A stretch of 64,000 nucleotides of DNA, taken from contig JADJNY010000001.1 in assembly GCA_016714045.1 (NCBI GenBank), forward strand, positions 248,001 through 312,000, read 5' to 3'. The stretch comes from Planctomycetota bacterium. GTDB lineage: Bacteria > Planctomycetota > UBA1135 > GCA-002686595. The translations under genes were made by a program, and so were the position numbers. Below are positions 34,938 to 47,130 of this stretch, piece after piece (within the stretch, counting starts at the first letter, position 1; every line of letters begins with the position of its first letter). The notes below the pieces were generated by a model. The model was not told where the DNA came from, did no database searches, and worked only from the letters and a program-made list of their open reading frames with translations.

Positions 34938-35989
34938 AGCGCGTCTGGATCGTCGGCGCGGGGAAGCGCGTGCGCGAAACGGCGCTGCCGGCGCTCGCGT
35001 CGCTCGCGGGCGAGTTCGAGGTCGGCGCCGTGCTCGCGCGCAGCGAGCGCGAGTTGCAGGCCGCGGGCCGCGCGTGGCCCGTGCGCACGTTGAAGAGTCT
35101 GTCGGGGAGCGAGCTCGGCGACGACGACGTGCTCTACGTCGCCGTCGGCAAGGACGCGGTGCCGTTCGTGCTGATCGACCTGATGCGCTTCGACCGCGGC
35201 CGGCTCGAGCTCCTGATCGACACGCCCGTCTTGCGCTTCAAGCACCTGCGCCACACGCCGCTCCTCGCGCCGTGGAAGCGCGCGGGCGTCGCGGAGGACG
35301 TCGCGTTCCTGCCGTGGTACGAGACGGTCCGCGCGGCGGCCGGTCCAGTCGAGCGCGTGGTCTTCGACCGCTCGGCGTACGCGTACCACGGTTGCGCGGC
35401 GGCGAAGGCGCTCGTCGGCGCGGAGCGCATCGCGAGCGCGCGCCGGAAGAAGATCGCGGGCGGCGCCGAGCGCACGTACGCGTTCGACGGCGGGCGCCGC
35501 GCGATCGTGCTCGAACCGCGCGACTACGCGCAGGGCCGCGTCGTCGTCCACGGCGCGCGCGCGTCGGTCTCGGATCGTTGGGAGCCGGGTGACGGGCCGC
35601 GCGAGGAGCGCGAGGAGCGCGACGGGACGACGTCGCCCGCGCGCGCGCGGCTCGACCTCCTGCCGATCGTCGACCGCGGCCTCTGCGTCGGCTTCCGCGC
35701 GGGCCCGCACGAGACGCGCCTCGATCCGCGCGAGGCCGAGCTCACGCGCGGCGACCCCGACCGCGCGAGCGTCACCGCGCGCATGGAGTCGATGAAGCGC
35801 ATCGGCTTCCGCCGCTTGCTTCAGTCGATCGCCGCGGGCCGCGGCGCGTATCCGGTCGAACAGGGCCTCGACGACATGGCCGTCGACTGGTTCCTCGAGC
35901 GCTTCCGGTCCTACAGAGCGAACGCGCTCACCGACGTGCGCGAGCCCTTCGCCCGCTGGTTCTGGGGACTATTCGGCCGGCTACGGTGA
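34934..35989 (+). CDS. Rossmann-fold oxidoreductase-like protein
   Basis: The 351-residue protein opens with a nucleotide-binding motif (KRVWIVGAGKRVRETALPAL) resembling Gfo/Idh/MocA-type dehydrogenases. It continues with VLYVAVGKDAVPFVLIDLM and LLIDTPVLRFKHL, where those enzymes have strand 4-5. The remainder is not recognisable, and the usual EKP motif is absent (IDTPV instead), so catalytic activity is uncertain. It starts at GTG, overlapping the GMC oxidoreductase stop by 4 bases, so the pair likely works on the same sugar or alcohol. Confidence 0.68.
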   Translation: MKRVWIVGAGKRVRETALPALASLAGEFEVGAVLARSERELQAAGRAWPVRTLKSLSGSELGDDDVLYVAVGKDAVPFVLIDLMRFDRGRLELLIDTPVLRFKHLRHTPLLAPWKRAGVAEDVAFLPWYETVRAAAGPVERVVFDRSAYAYHGCAAAKALVGAERIASARRKKIAGGAERTYAFDGGRRAIVLEPRDYAQGRVVVHGARASVSDRWEPGDGPREEREERDGTTSPARARLDLLPIVDRGLCVGFRAGPHETRLDPREAELTRGDPDRASVTARMESMKRIGFRRLLQSIAAGRGAYPVEQGLDDMAVDWFLERFRSYRANALTDVREPFARWFWGLFGRLR

Positions 35990-35992
35990 GGC

Positions 35993-37042
35993 TCACGGCC
36001 ACCAGCGCAGCTCCACTCCGTTCGTGAAGTTGTACGTCGCCGGAGTGCAGAAGGTAGCCGCGTTGCGGTAGCGCGCCTGGTACACGAAGGCCTGCCCGGG
36101 TTGCACGAGGCCGCGAAGGGAGATCGGCAGCTGGCCCGGCTGCGGGAAGGCGACCGTATTCGAGCTCGCGCCGTTCGACGCGATGCGGAGGAGGCCTCCA
36201 CTCGTGCAAAGCAAACCGTCGCCAGAGACCTCGAAGAAGTTCGGGAGATCGTTCCCGCCCTGGAACAGGGTGACGCTCGCGTTGGCGACGCCCGTCGCGG
36301 TCATCACGAGCGTGTCCGCGCCCACCGAGCCGATCCCAGCCGCCGTGAGCTCCGCGCCGAGCGGCTGGAACGAGTTCGCGCAGCCGCGGCCCGGTCCGCC
36401 CTGATTCCCGCAGGGACAATCCGCGAGTGTTCCATCGCCCGAGCACATGGCCTGCGCCTGCGTCGCGCCGCGGCGGACGACGACGTCGTCCACGAGCCAG
36501 CCGAGGAACTCGTTGAACCCGGTGTCGCCGGGCCACGTGACGAAGCGGATCACGACCGCTTCGCCCGCCAGGTTCGAGATGTCGAGCGTGCGCCTGCGCC
36601 AGCCGCTGTTCAACAGCAGCCGTGACGCGAGCACCTGTCCGTCCGACGCGCGACGAACCTCGACGGTCCAGGTGTCCCACACGCCATCGCCCTCGCCCTC
36701 GGAGAGCGTCGTGAAGTCGAGCAAGAGGCTGGGCGCGTCCGTGGGTAGCGGGATCGGCTGGAGCAGGGTCAGCGCGGGGAAGAGGCCCCAGTGCCAAGGA
36801 ACCGGGCTGAAGTCGCAGGTCGACTCGCTCCCGAACCAGGCGGCGTGGGTGCCGCTCGGGAGCGGCGTCGCGCCCGCGTGCCCCGTTAAGCACGAACTCG
36901 ATGCGTCGGCGAGGTGCCACAGGGTGCCGACGCTCCAGTTGCCGAGGCCGGCCTCGAAGTCCTCGTGGAAGAGGACCTCCTGGGCAGGGGCGGGAGCCGG
37001 CGCGAGCGCGGCGACGAAGGAGAGGGTCGGGAGCAGGTGCAT
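35993..37042 (-). CDS. Exported protein with planctomycete CPCGN C-terminal module
   Basis: The 349-residue protein has a signal peptide (about 1-20, APAPAQ) and an N-terminal jelly-roll-like domain (about 22-205) starting VLFHEDFEAGLGNWSVGTLW, as in MAM/carbohydrate-binding-like exported proteins. The second half contains CSGDGTLADCPCGNQ and GCANSF, then a beta-rich tail ending VELRWWP. I know this Cys/Gly module mainly from secreted proteins of deep-branching planctomycetes. Start at 37042 has a perfect AGGAGG. No enzyme motif is visible. Confidence 0.8.
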   Translation of the reverse strand: MHLLPTLSFVAALAPAPAPAQEVLFHEDFEAGLGNWSVGTLWHLADASSSCLTGHAGATPLPSGTHAAWFGSESTCDFSPVPWHWGLFPALTLLQPIPLPTDAPSLLLDFTTLSEGEGDGVWDTWTVEVRRASDGQVLASRLLLNSGWRRRTLDISNLAGEAVVIRFVTWPGDTGFNEFLGWLVDDVVVRRGATQAQAMCSGDGTLADCPCGNQGGPGRGCANSFQPLGAELTAAGIGSVGADTLVMTATGVANASVTLFQGGNDLPNFFEVSGDGLLCTSGGLLRIASNGASSNTVAFPQPGQLPISLRGLVQPGQAFVYQARYRNAATFCTPATYNFTNGVELRWWP

Positions 37043-37429
37043 GGGGACCTCCTGGAGTCGAGCGAAAGCGGTGCGGACCTTCGACCTCCATTTCCCGTAC
37101 GCTCGCATCCGTTGCGGGGATTCGTCCGCGCAGGAGCGATCTCCGCGATCCGGATACGTTCCGCCGCCCGTTGCAGGCCTCGACGCGTTGCGGTCGACGG
37201 CGAGGTCGCGGGTCGCTCGCGGGAGTCCAGGCCTCCACGTGCCGCGGCGGGGGAAGCCCGTCGCTCTCGTCCGGGGTCAAGCGAGCAGCTTGGGGCTTGG
37301 GCGCCTCCCCGCCTGCGTCCGGGGCCGTTGCGCCGAGTGCAAGCGCCGCGTGGACCCGGCATCGGACCGTCGAGCCGGGGTCAGCGGAAACCTCCCGACG
37401 CTTGGCCGTCCCCTGCGGTGGACTTGCGT
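37043..37429. other. Intergenic region upstream of exported protein
   Basis: No gene is supported. It carries the exported-protein promoter (leftward) and the 3' side of the dehydrogenase transcript. I see no clear stem-loop or repeat. Confidence 0.45.
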
Positions 37430-38876
37430 TCACTCCCAGCGCGAGATGACCACCTTCTTGTCGGTGTAGAAGTCGAACGCCTCGCGGCCGTGCGCCTTCA
37501 GGTCGCCGAAGAAGCTGCCCTTCGCGCCGCCGAAGCCGAAGAAGCTCATCGGCGCGGCGACGCCGATGTTCACGCCGGCCATGCTGGCCTCGACGGTGTA
37601 CTTGAACGTGCGCGCGCTCTTGCCGCTCGTCGTGAAGATCGAGCTCGCGTTCGCGAGCGGCTGCTCGCGCGTGATCGCGAGCGCTTCGTCGAGCGAGCCG
37701 ACCTGCATCAGGCAGAGCACGGGCCCGAAGATCTCCTCGCGCGCGATCGTCATCTCGGGCTTCACCTTGTCGAACAGCGTCGCGCCGAGGAAATAGCCGT
37801 CCTTGGGCAGCTGCGCCTTGCGGCCGTCGACGACCATCTCGGCGCCTTCCTTCACGCCCTGTTCGATGTAGCCCGTCACCTTCTTCTTGTGCGCTTCGCT
37901 GATCACGGGGCCGAGCGTGACGCCCGCCTTCGCGCCGTCGCCGATCACGAGACCCTGCGCGCGCTGCTTCATCCCGTCGCGCAACCAGCCGTGCGCGTCG
38001 CCGACCGCGAGCACGACCGCACCCGCGAGGCAGCGCTCGCCCGCGCAGCCGTAGGCCGAGTCCGTGATCGCCTTGAGCGTGAGCTCCTTGTCCGCGTCGG
38101 GCATGACGATCAGGAAGTTCTTCGCGCCGCCGAGCGCCTGCACGCGCTTACCGTGCGCGGCGGAGAGCTCGTAGACGTGCTTCGCGACGGGCGACGAGCC
38201 GACGAAGCTGACGCCGCGGACGAGCGGGTGCGTGCAGATCGCGTCGACGACCTCCTTGCCGCCGTTCACCAGGTTGAGCACGCCCGCGGGGAACTTCGCG
38301 TCGTGGATCAGGTCGAAGACGAGCTTCTGCGACAGCGGCACCTGCTCGCTCGGCTTGCAGAGGAACGTGTTCCCGCACGCGACCGCGAAGGGATAGAACC
38401 AGAGCGGCACCATCGCGGGGAAGTTGAACGGCGCGATGCACGCGAAGACGCCCATCGGCTGGCGGATCGACTCGCAGTCGATGCCCTTCGCGACGTCCTC
38501 GAGCACGGAGCCCATCAACAAGGACGGCGCGCCGGCCGCGACCTCGACGCACTCGATGCCGCGGCGCACGGAGCCGCGCGCCTCGTCGAGCGTCTTGCCG
38601 TTCTCGCGCGTGACGATGCGGGAGAGCTCCTCGGCGTTCTTCTCGAGCAGCGATTTGAGCTCGAACAGGTAGCGCGCGGTTCACGGCGGGCGTCGTGCGC
38701 CAGCTCTGCCACGCCTCGTACGCCTTCTTCGCGGCGCGATCGACGTCCGCGGCGCCGCCGAGCGGCGTGAGCGCGAGGACCTCGCCCGTCGCGGGGTTCT
38801 TCACGTCCTGCGTCGCCTTCGCGAACGAATCGACCCACTGGCCTCCGACGTAGTCCTTCAAACGCTGCGCGGTCAT
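37430..38876 (-). CDS. mmsA: CoA-acylating methylmalonate-semialdehyde dehydrogenase (frameshifted)
   Basis: The protein would be about 480 residues, the normal length. The N-terminus (MTAQRLKDYVGGQWVDSFAK to TPAVNRA) lies in one frame, and the rest, from ARYLFELKSLLEKNAEELSR, in another. Family marks are CIAPFNFPAMVPLWFYPFAV, QALGGAKNFLIVMPDAD and GCAGERCLAGAVVL with the catalytic Cys. The enzyme converts (methyl)malonate semialdehyde to propionyl- or acetyl-CoA in valine, inositol and beta-alanine breakdown. The switch near 38678 falls in a GCGCGC run, where loss of one GC pair would explain it. ATG at 38876 has GAGGAG upstream. Confidence 0.88.
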
Positions 38877-39128
38877 GACGTGCTCCTCGTGCTCGGTGTG
38901 GTGCGCGGCGAGCGTAGCCATGCGCGGTGGGGGCAACAAGGCACAGGTGCGGACCTTCGACGGCCGCCGGGGACTGGCGCGGAGTTTCGTCCGGACCGTG
39001 TACGCGCCCCGATCGTCGGGTGAGTTGGCCGCAGCGTGGCGCGTCGTCGTCGGACCCACGCGCTGGAACTCGCGCGGCTTACCGATCCCCGGGGAACTCC
39101 GTCGACGAACGTCCGTGCCACCGGCCGA

Positions 39129-39827
39129 TCAGGAGTGCCCGCGCGCGAGCGGCGTCCCGCGCGGCAGCTCGCGGATCGAGAGCAGCCCGTGGCGCCGCCA
39201 ACCGACCGTGAGCAGCCACGTGCGCGCTCGCGCGAGCCACGTCGAGGCATTCCGCGGGGCGGGAGCGTCCTTCCAGCCGTTGAACGCAGCTGCCGACGTG
39301 CACGGATCGAGGAGCTCGCTCACGACGACGCCGTGCCGCCGCGCGTTGCCGAAGACGTAGGCGAGCACGTTGCGCACGTCGCGCGGCGCGCGGAGCTCGC
39401 GCGCGTGGTAGCGGTCGGCGAACACGGCGCCGGCGCGATTCCACAGCCGGTTCAGCGCGCGCGCGATGCGCACCGCGAGGCCCTTCAAGCCGCGAGCGAG
39501 CGCGCGCTCGTCCACGGCTTCGCATACGAGGTGCACGTGGTCCCCGAGCGCGCCGTAGTGCACGAGCCGGAACCCGAGCCGCTCGGCGCCCGCGCGCAGC
39601 ACGTCGCGCAGCACAGCGTGCGTCGCGCTCGCGCGCAGGCTCGGGAGTCCCTTCGCGAGCTTGAGCGTGACGTGCAGCGGAGCGCGGCCCGAGAGCTTCG
39701 GCCGCGCGCGATGCGGCACGGACGCGCGCTCGGCGACGCGCTTGCGTCCCGCGCCAGGACGCGCGCCGCCGCGGCGAGGAAACGCGAACGAGGTTGGGCC
39801 TTGATGGACTTCATCGCTCTGCTGCAA
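39129..39827 (-). CDS. REP-associated tyrosine transposase (RAYT), Y1/HUH type
   Basis: The 232-residue single-strand DNA transposase has the HUH motif H97-V-H99 in LGDHVHLVCEAVD and the likely catalytic Y157 in VLAYVFGNARRHG. ARPKLSGRAPLHVTLK and VFADRYHAREL match the planctomycete and proteobacterial RAYT-like group (IS200/IS605 relatives). RAYTs usually move short palindromic REP elements rather than themselves. No classical IS ends are visible nearby. Short repeats at 40003 and 41408 are candidates for its substrate (weak). Confidence 0.85.
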   Translation of the reverse strand: MQQSDEVHQGPTSFAFPRRGGARPGAGRKRVAERASVPHRARPKLSGRAPLHVTLKLAKGLPSLRASATHAVLRDVLRAGAERLGFRLVHYGALGDHVHLVCEAVDERALARGLKGLAVRIARALNRLWNRAGAVFADRYHARELRAPRDVRNVLAYVFGNARRHGVVVSELLDPCTSAAAFNGWKDAPAPRNASTWLARARTWLLTVGWRRHGLLSIRELPRGTPLARGHS

Positions 39828-40151
39828 GGACGCTCGGGACTCGAATTGGGCACCGAAATCTCGAGAAATGACGCCTCGAAGTGAGCCCGAACCGTGCGCG
39901 CGACGAGGATCGCTGCGACGGGAGCACGTCCGTCACGAGGACCTCGTCCCGCGCACGGTGTCCGCGAGTCGAGCTGGTCGCGCGACGAGGTCGACGGGCC
40001 CGTTGAATGGGCAGACATCTAGTCGACGAGCGCTGCAAGGACGCGTAAGGGGACGCGCTCGTCGTTGCGCCGCACGGCAGGCGCCCCGTCGATCCGTCGT
40101 GCGTGCGGGCCGACGCTCCTCAGGGTCGACCGAGTCGACGTCCTTCCGCGG
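39828..40151. other. Intergenic region next to RAYT gene
   Basis: No gene is supported. It contains one copy of a 16-bp repeat (40003-40018) and a 13-bp repeat GCTGCAAGGACGC at 39821-39833 and 40032-40044. Confidence 0.5.
40003..40018. repeat. 16-bp direct repeat, copy 1
   Basis: TTGAATGGGCAGACAT occurs here and, in the same orientation, at 41408-41423. The two copies flank the membrane-protein gene 40152-41123. Both lie in non-coding DNA near the RAYT gene. Confidence 0.7.
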
Positions 40152-41123
40152 TCAACTCTCCGAGTCGATGCCGTACACCCACGCCCCGATCCGCCGGAAG
40201 GAGCCCAGCTCCGGCACCTCGCCGTAGTCGCACTGCGGGCGACGCACGAAGAGCTCGCGGTATCCGTCCGGACGCCGGACGTGCAGCTCCCACGCCGACG
40301 TGCCGCGCCGCGTGACACCGTCGAAGGGGCCGAGGAGTTCCTCGAGGAGCCGTCGGTGCCCTCGCCAGGCTCGTGGGTCGTTCTCGAGCGCGGCCGCGGC
40401 CTCGATGCGCGCTTGCGGGGCGCCGCGCCAGCGCGCCGCGTCGAAGGTCCCGCTCGAGCGCGTTCGCGCGCGCTCGATGCGCAGCTCCTGGACCGCGCCG
40501 GTCTCGCCGACCTCGACGACGAGCACGGCGCGCTCCGCAGGGCCGATGGAACTCTGTCTCTCGTTCGTGGCCGTGCTGTCGGCGGGTCCGAGGTCGTACC
40601 AGCCGATCATCGGGTCGAATTCGCCGTCGAGCGGCGTGAACCAGAAAGTGCATCCGGCGAGCCTTGCGGGAAGCCGATCGAGTTCGGACGGCACGAGCTC
40701 CTCCAAGGAACGCGGCGCGTGACCGTTGCGCGCGCGGAAGCGCTCGATCGCTTCGATCACGGGCTTCGACTCGACGTCGAGGCGCCAGACAGTCCATCGA
40801 GCCGACGCCCAGCTCGTCGCGAAGAAGGTCCCGATGCACGCCGCGCTCGACGCCAGCGCGATCGCCCAGGAGACGAGGATGGTCCCGAGCTTCCTCTCGC
40901 CGCGCTCCCAAGCGAGCACGACGATCACGATCCACACGAGCAGCGCGGCGAGGCAAACCGGGAGCGCGTAGGCCGCCAGCACGATCCAGAGCAGGGCGTC
41001 GTCACCCGCACTCCATTCGTAACGCGCCACGCCGATGCCCAGCGCGACACAGCTGAGGGCGAACGCGAAGAGAGTGCGTCGCCGGAGCCGTGTGCCGGGG
41101 TTCGGGTCCGAGAGCCACCGCAT
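40152..41123 (-). CDS. Membrane protein of unknown function
   Basis: The 323-residue protein has three likely membrane helices (about 15-35, 43-70 and 78-105), the second very hydrophobic. A soluble part follows, starting VIEAIERFRARNGHAPRSLEELVPSE; this helix-turn is shared with pseudopilin-like and other exported proteins. No catalytic motif is visible. GAGAGG precedes the ATG at 41123. It stands alone, bracketed by two copies of a 16-bp repeat. Confidence 0.7.
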   Translation of the reverse strand: MRWLSDPNPGTRLRRRTLFAFALSCVALGIGVARYEWSAGDDALLWIVLAAYALPVCLAALLVWIVIVVLAWERGERKLGTILVSWAIALASSAACIGTFFATSWASARWTVWRLDVESKPVIEAIERFRARNGHAPRSLEELVPSELDRLPARLAGCTFWFTPLDGEFDPMIGWYDLGPADSTATNERQSSIGPAERAVLVVEVGETGAVQELRIERARTRSSGTFDAARWRGAPQARIEAAAALENDPRAWRGHRRLLEELLGPFDGVTRRGTSAWELHVRRPDGYRELFVRRPQCDYGEVPELGSFRRIGAWVYGIDSES

Positions 41124-41805
41124 CCTCTCACGAGCCTGCAATAGCCCACCGCGAGTCGCAAGCTGATGCGTCCCGACCGGCGGAACTCGCGCGAGGTCGT
41201 CGGTCCTCGCCCGCGGTCCATCGCCGCTCTCGCAACTGCGCGGACCTCTTCCCCCGGAGCGGGGACGTGGTCGCTTCGTCTGCGCCGGACTCGATGTGCA
41301 GGGGACCGATCTCCGCACGGCTCGAGAACGGAACGAGACGCGAGGGCTCTCGAGCGCGCTGCCGAGGCACGGCCAGATCCTGGCGAGCGACGTCGCGAGG
41401 TACGCGCTTGAATGGGCAGACATTCGACGGAAGAGGCGTCCAGCTTGGTCCCGCGCACGAATGCCGCCACGAACTTGCGCTCGACGCGTTCGCGCGCGAG
41501 GTGCACGCGCTCCCGGCTCCAGGAGGCGCGTTCGGACGAGCCATGTCGCGCGGGCGACGTCCCCGAGTGCGGGCGGGCGTCGAGACGGCGCTCGCGAACG
41601 TGCCTGACGGGCGAGCGTCCTCGGGGCGACGGCTCGAGCGGCCGCGTGCCTTCCGCGAGGGTCGCGCGCGCGCCACGCCGGCGCGCAGGGCGGCGCGCGA
41701 GTCGACGCGTGCGCTCGCCCCGAAACGACCGCGCGGTGCTCCCGAAGACGCACCGCGCGGGACGGACCTTCGCTTGCGTCGCGCTCGCGCGCGACGCGTT
41801 CGATC
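41124..41805. other. 682-base intergenic region
   Basis: No frame here looks like a protein; open frames are Arg/Ala-rich shadows. It carries copy 2 of the 16-bp repeat (41408-41423). The promoter of the membrane gene lies at its left end. Nothing else is recognised. Confidence 0.5.
41408..41423. repeat. 16-bp direct repeat, copy 2
   Basis: Exact copy of TTGAATGGGCAGACAT at 40003-40018, followed here by TCGACG and there by CTAGTCGACG. Confidence 0.7.
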
Positions 41806-44574
<2,769 letters not shown>

Positions 44575-44803
44575 GGTCGTACTCGTGTCCGCGGGGCGGA
44601 GGTTCCGGGCGGGCGCGATCGGCGCACGCCACGACCTCATTGCATCGCCACACGGCGCAGACGAGCACTCCGCACAGGTGCGCAGCGGCCGGGCATGGAA
44701 TGCGGGCGGCGCGGCGCAGCGTGGCGCGATCTGACCCTGCGCGTAGCCCCGTGGTCGCGACGCGGGTGCAGTGCGCCGCGCGAGCCGCTTCGAAAGGAGG
44801 CTC

Positions 44804-46216
44804 TCAGCGCTCGTCGCCCGTGCCGCCGTCGTAGCCCAGCCCGTGCAGCGTATTCTTCGTTTCCTCGGAGGCCGCGCCGATCGCGAGCGGCGGGCCGACG
44901 TGGAGTCGCAGACGCGCGCCCTCGTTGCGTTGCTCGCGGAGCGCCTCGCGCATCGTGCGCGCCGAGCCTTCGATCGCGTCGGTGCGCCAGAGGTTCGTCG
45001 TCTCCCCGGGGTCGTTCACGCGGTCGTAGAGGTGGAACTCGCCCATCCCGAAGATCTTCCAGCGCGCGTCCTGCACTCCGAACGTCCGCGCGTCCGCCGC
45101 GAGCTCGACCGGCGGGCGGGCGTCCATCGGCTGGCCGCGCAGCGCGGGCGCGAAGCTCGTGCCCTGCGTCGGCTTCATCGGCGCGAGCCCGAGCACGTCG
45201 AGCAAGGTCGGCGCGATGTCGACGAGCGACACGAGCGCGTCGGACACCGCGCTCGTCGTCTGTCCCGGCGCGTGGACGAGCAGCGGCACGTGCAGCGTCT
45301 CGTCCCAGAAGTGCCCGTGCAGCACGGTGCCGTGCTCGAAGAGGAGCTCGCCATGGTCGGCCGTGACCACGATCCACGTGTCCTCGAACCGGCCGAGCTC
45401 CTCGAGCCGCCGGAAGAGCGCGCCGAGTTCGCGGTCCATCGAGCGCACGCCCGCGTCGTACTGGTCGGAGATCAGGCGCTGGACGTCGGGATCGGGGAGC
45501 ATGCCGGTCGTCTGGATCTCGATCAGGTGCTGCGTGCCGCACTTCCCGCTCGGGCTGCAGCCGTCGTACGGACCCGCGTACCAGCTGGTGAAGCGCTCGG
45601 CGTCCTCGGAGGTCGCCTCGTAGGGCTTCCGCTCGTCGTCGGAGTGCGGGTCGAAGTAGTGGAGCTTCAGGTAGAGCGGGGCTTCCAGCGGCTGTGCGAG
45701 GACGTCCTCGACGAGGACGTTCTTCTCGCGCGCTCCGCCCTCGACCTGTTCGTAGCGGTCGAAGCCGCGGTCGAAGCCGAACTCGGGCGCCATCCACGGG
45801 ACGCTGTCGACGATGCCGATCGTGCGGTACCCGGCCTCGTCGAGGCGTTGCGAGAGCTTCTTCACGGTCCGCGGCAGCGCATGCTGCGGATCGACCCGGT
45901 GCACGCTCGGGTAGAGCGACGTCGAGAGCGACATGTGCGCCGTCAGCGTGAAGCCCTGAGGCGTGTACGCGTGCTCGAAGCGCGTCGCGCGCTCCGCGAA
46001 ACGGTCGAGCTCGGGCGTCGTGCCCTTCGGATAGCCATAGCAACCGAGGCGGTCCGCGCGCAGCGTATCGAGCGTGATCACGATCACGTTCGGACGACGC
46101 GCGCCCGCTTGAACGGAGCGTGAGGTGTACAGGAGGCCCGCGAGCAGGACGACGAGGAGGAGCGCGGGGACGCTCCAACGACGGACGCGCGACGGCGCGT
46201 GAGGAGCGGGATCCAT
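44804..46216 (-). CDS. Membrane-anchored arylsulfatase-like protein lacking the FGly motif
   Basis: The 470-residue alkaline-phosphatase-superfamily protein has an N-terminal membrane anchor (about 15-36). Metal ligands appear in NVIVITLDTLRADRLGCYGY (D50) and WIVVTADHGELLFEHG. Where sulfatases have CxPSR or SxPSR for formylglycine, this protein has T90-L-T-A-H94. It therefore cannot make formylglycine and may use Thr as nucleophile, as in phosphoethanolamine transferases and phosphodiesterases. The active site would be extracytoplasmic. A 228-base gap separates it from ppdK. Confidence 0.82.
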   Translation of the reverse strand: MDPAPHAPSRVRRWSVPALLLVVLLAGLLYTSRSVQAGARRPNVIVITLDTLRADRLGCYGYPKGTTPELDRFAERATRFEHAYTPQGFTLTAHMSLSTSLYPSVHRVDPQHALPRTVKKLSQRLDEAGYRTIGIVDSVPWMAPEFGFDRGFDRYEQVEGGAREKNVLVEDVLAQPLEAPLYLKLHYFDPHSDDERKPYEATSEDAERFTSWYAGPYDGCSPSGKCGTQHLIEIQTTGMLPDPDVQRLISDQYDAGVRSMDRELGALFRRLEELGRFEDTWIVVTADHGELLFEHGTVLHGHFWDETLHVPLLVHAPGQTTSAVSDALVSLVDIAPTLLDVLGLAPMKPTQGTSFAPALRGQPMDARPPVELAADARTFGVQDARWKIFGMGEFHLYDRVNDPGETTNLWRTDAIEGSARTMREALREQRNEGARLRLHVGPPLAIGAASEETKNTLHGLGYDGGTGDER

Positions 46217-46391
46217 GCTCGCACCCTACCCTGCGCAACCTTCGCGTCACGTTCGAGCTCGGAGAAACTCCTGTGCGGCGCACGAAGTGGGTCGAACCCT
46301 TGAGAGAAGTTGACGCGGGCCTGAAGCAGCGAGCGCGCGCCCTGCGAACCTCGGCGGAGGAACCCGCGCGCGATCTACGCGCCCGTCCGTG

Positions 46392-47081
46392 TCAATCGGT
46401 TCGGTCCCAGCTCACGCGTCCGTCGCCCTCGATCGAGATCGGCGCTCCGCTCGCGCGCGCGCCCGACGCGACGCCGTGCGCCTGCAGCCAAGCCTTCGCG
46501 CGGCTGCCGAGCTCGCGCACCTCGAACCACGCGCTCTTCTGGTACGTGCGCGCGTCGCACTGCGTGCCCTGGGCCTCGATGCCGTTCGCCTTCGCGCTGT
46601 AGAGCGCGCGCGGGAGGTGGAAGCGCTGCGTCACGACGATCGCGCGCGTGACGCCGAAGACGTCGCGCGCGCGGACGAACGTGTCCCACGTCGAGAAGCC
46701 CGCGTGGTCGCAGAAGACGTCCTCGGGCCGGACGCCGTGCTCGAGCGCGTACCGTTTCATCGCGTTCGGCTCGTCGTAGCGCTCCGCGCCGTGATCGCCG
46801 GAGAGGAGCAGCTTCTTCACCCTGCCCGCGCGGTAGAGCTCGACGGCCTGCGCGAGCCGGTCCTCGAGCGCGTGCGACGGCGTCCCGTCCGGCTTGACCG
46901 CGGCTCCGAGCACGATCGCGACCGGCGCGTCGTCGAGCTCCGCGATCGAGGCGCGCACGGCGGAGCCGCCGAGGCGCAGCACCGTCGCGTTCGCGAGCGC
47001 GACCGCGAGCCCGGCGACGAGGGACGCGAGGACGAGCGCGAGGATCACGCGACGGTACGTCTTCGAGCGGGGGACGCGCAT
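46392..47081 (-). CDS. SanA/YdcF-like DUF218 protein
   Basis: The 229-residue protein has one N-terminal membrane helix (about 10-30). A DUF218 domain follows, with PVAIVLGAAVKPDGTPSHALEDRL, KKLLLSGDHG, NEPNAM-type and STWDTFVRARDVFGV segments, as in SanA. SanA affects envelope permeability and vancomycin sensitivity in enterobacteria. Envelope-glycolipid genes follow directly, consistent with a cell-wall or envelope role. The ligand of the domain is not known. Confidence 0.8.
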   Translation of the reverse strand: MRVPRSKTYRRVILALVLASLVAGLAVALANATVLRLGGSAVRASIAELDDAPVAIVLGAAVKPDGTPSHALEDRLAQAVELYRAGRVKKLLLSGDHGAERYDEPNAMKRYALEHGVRPEDVFCDHAGFSTWDTFVRARDVFGVTRAIVVTQRFHLPRALYSAKANGIEAQGTQCDARTYQKSAWFEVRELGSRAKAWLQAHGVASGARASGAPISIEGDGRVSWDRTD

Positions 47082-47130
47082 GGTCGGAGCACCGGGGTGC
47101 GCGCGAGGAGAGCGAGTGACGCGGCCGGGT

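Noticed and set aside
38873..39128. Small gene between mmsA and the RAYT gene
   Set aside because: Frames here are short, Arg-rich and overlap in all directions, and none has a plausible start or homology.
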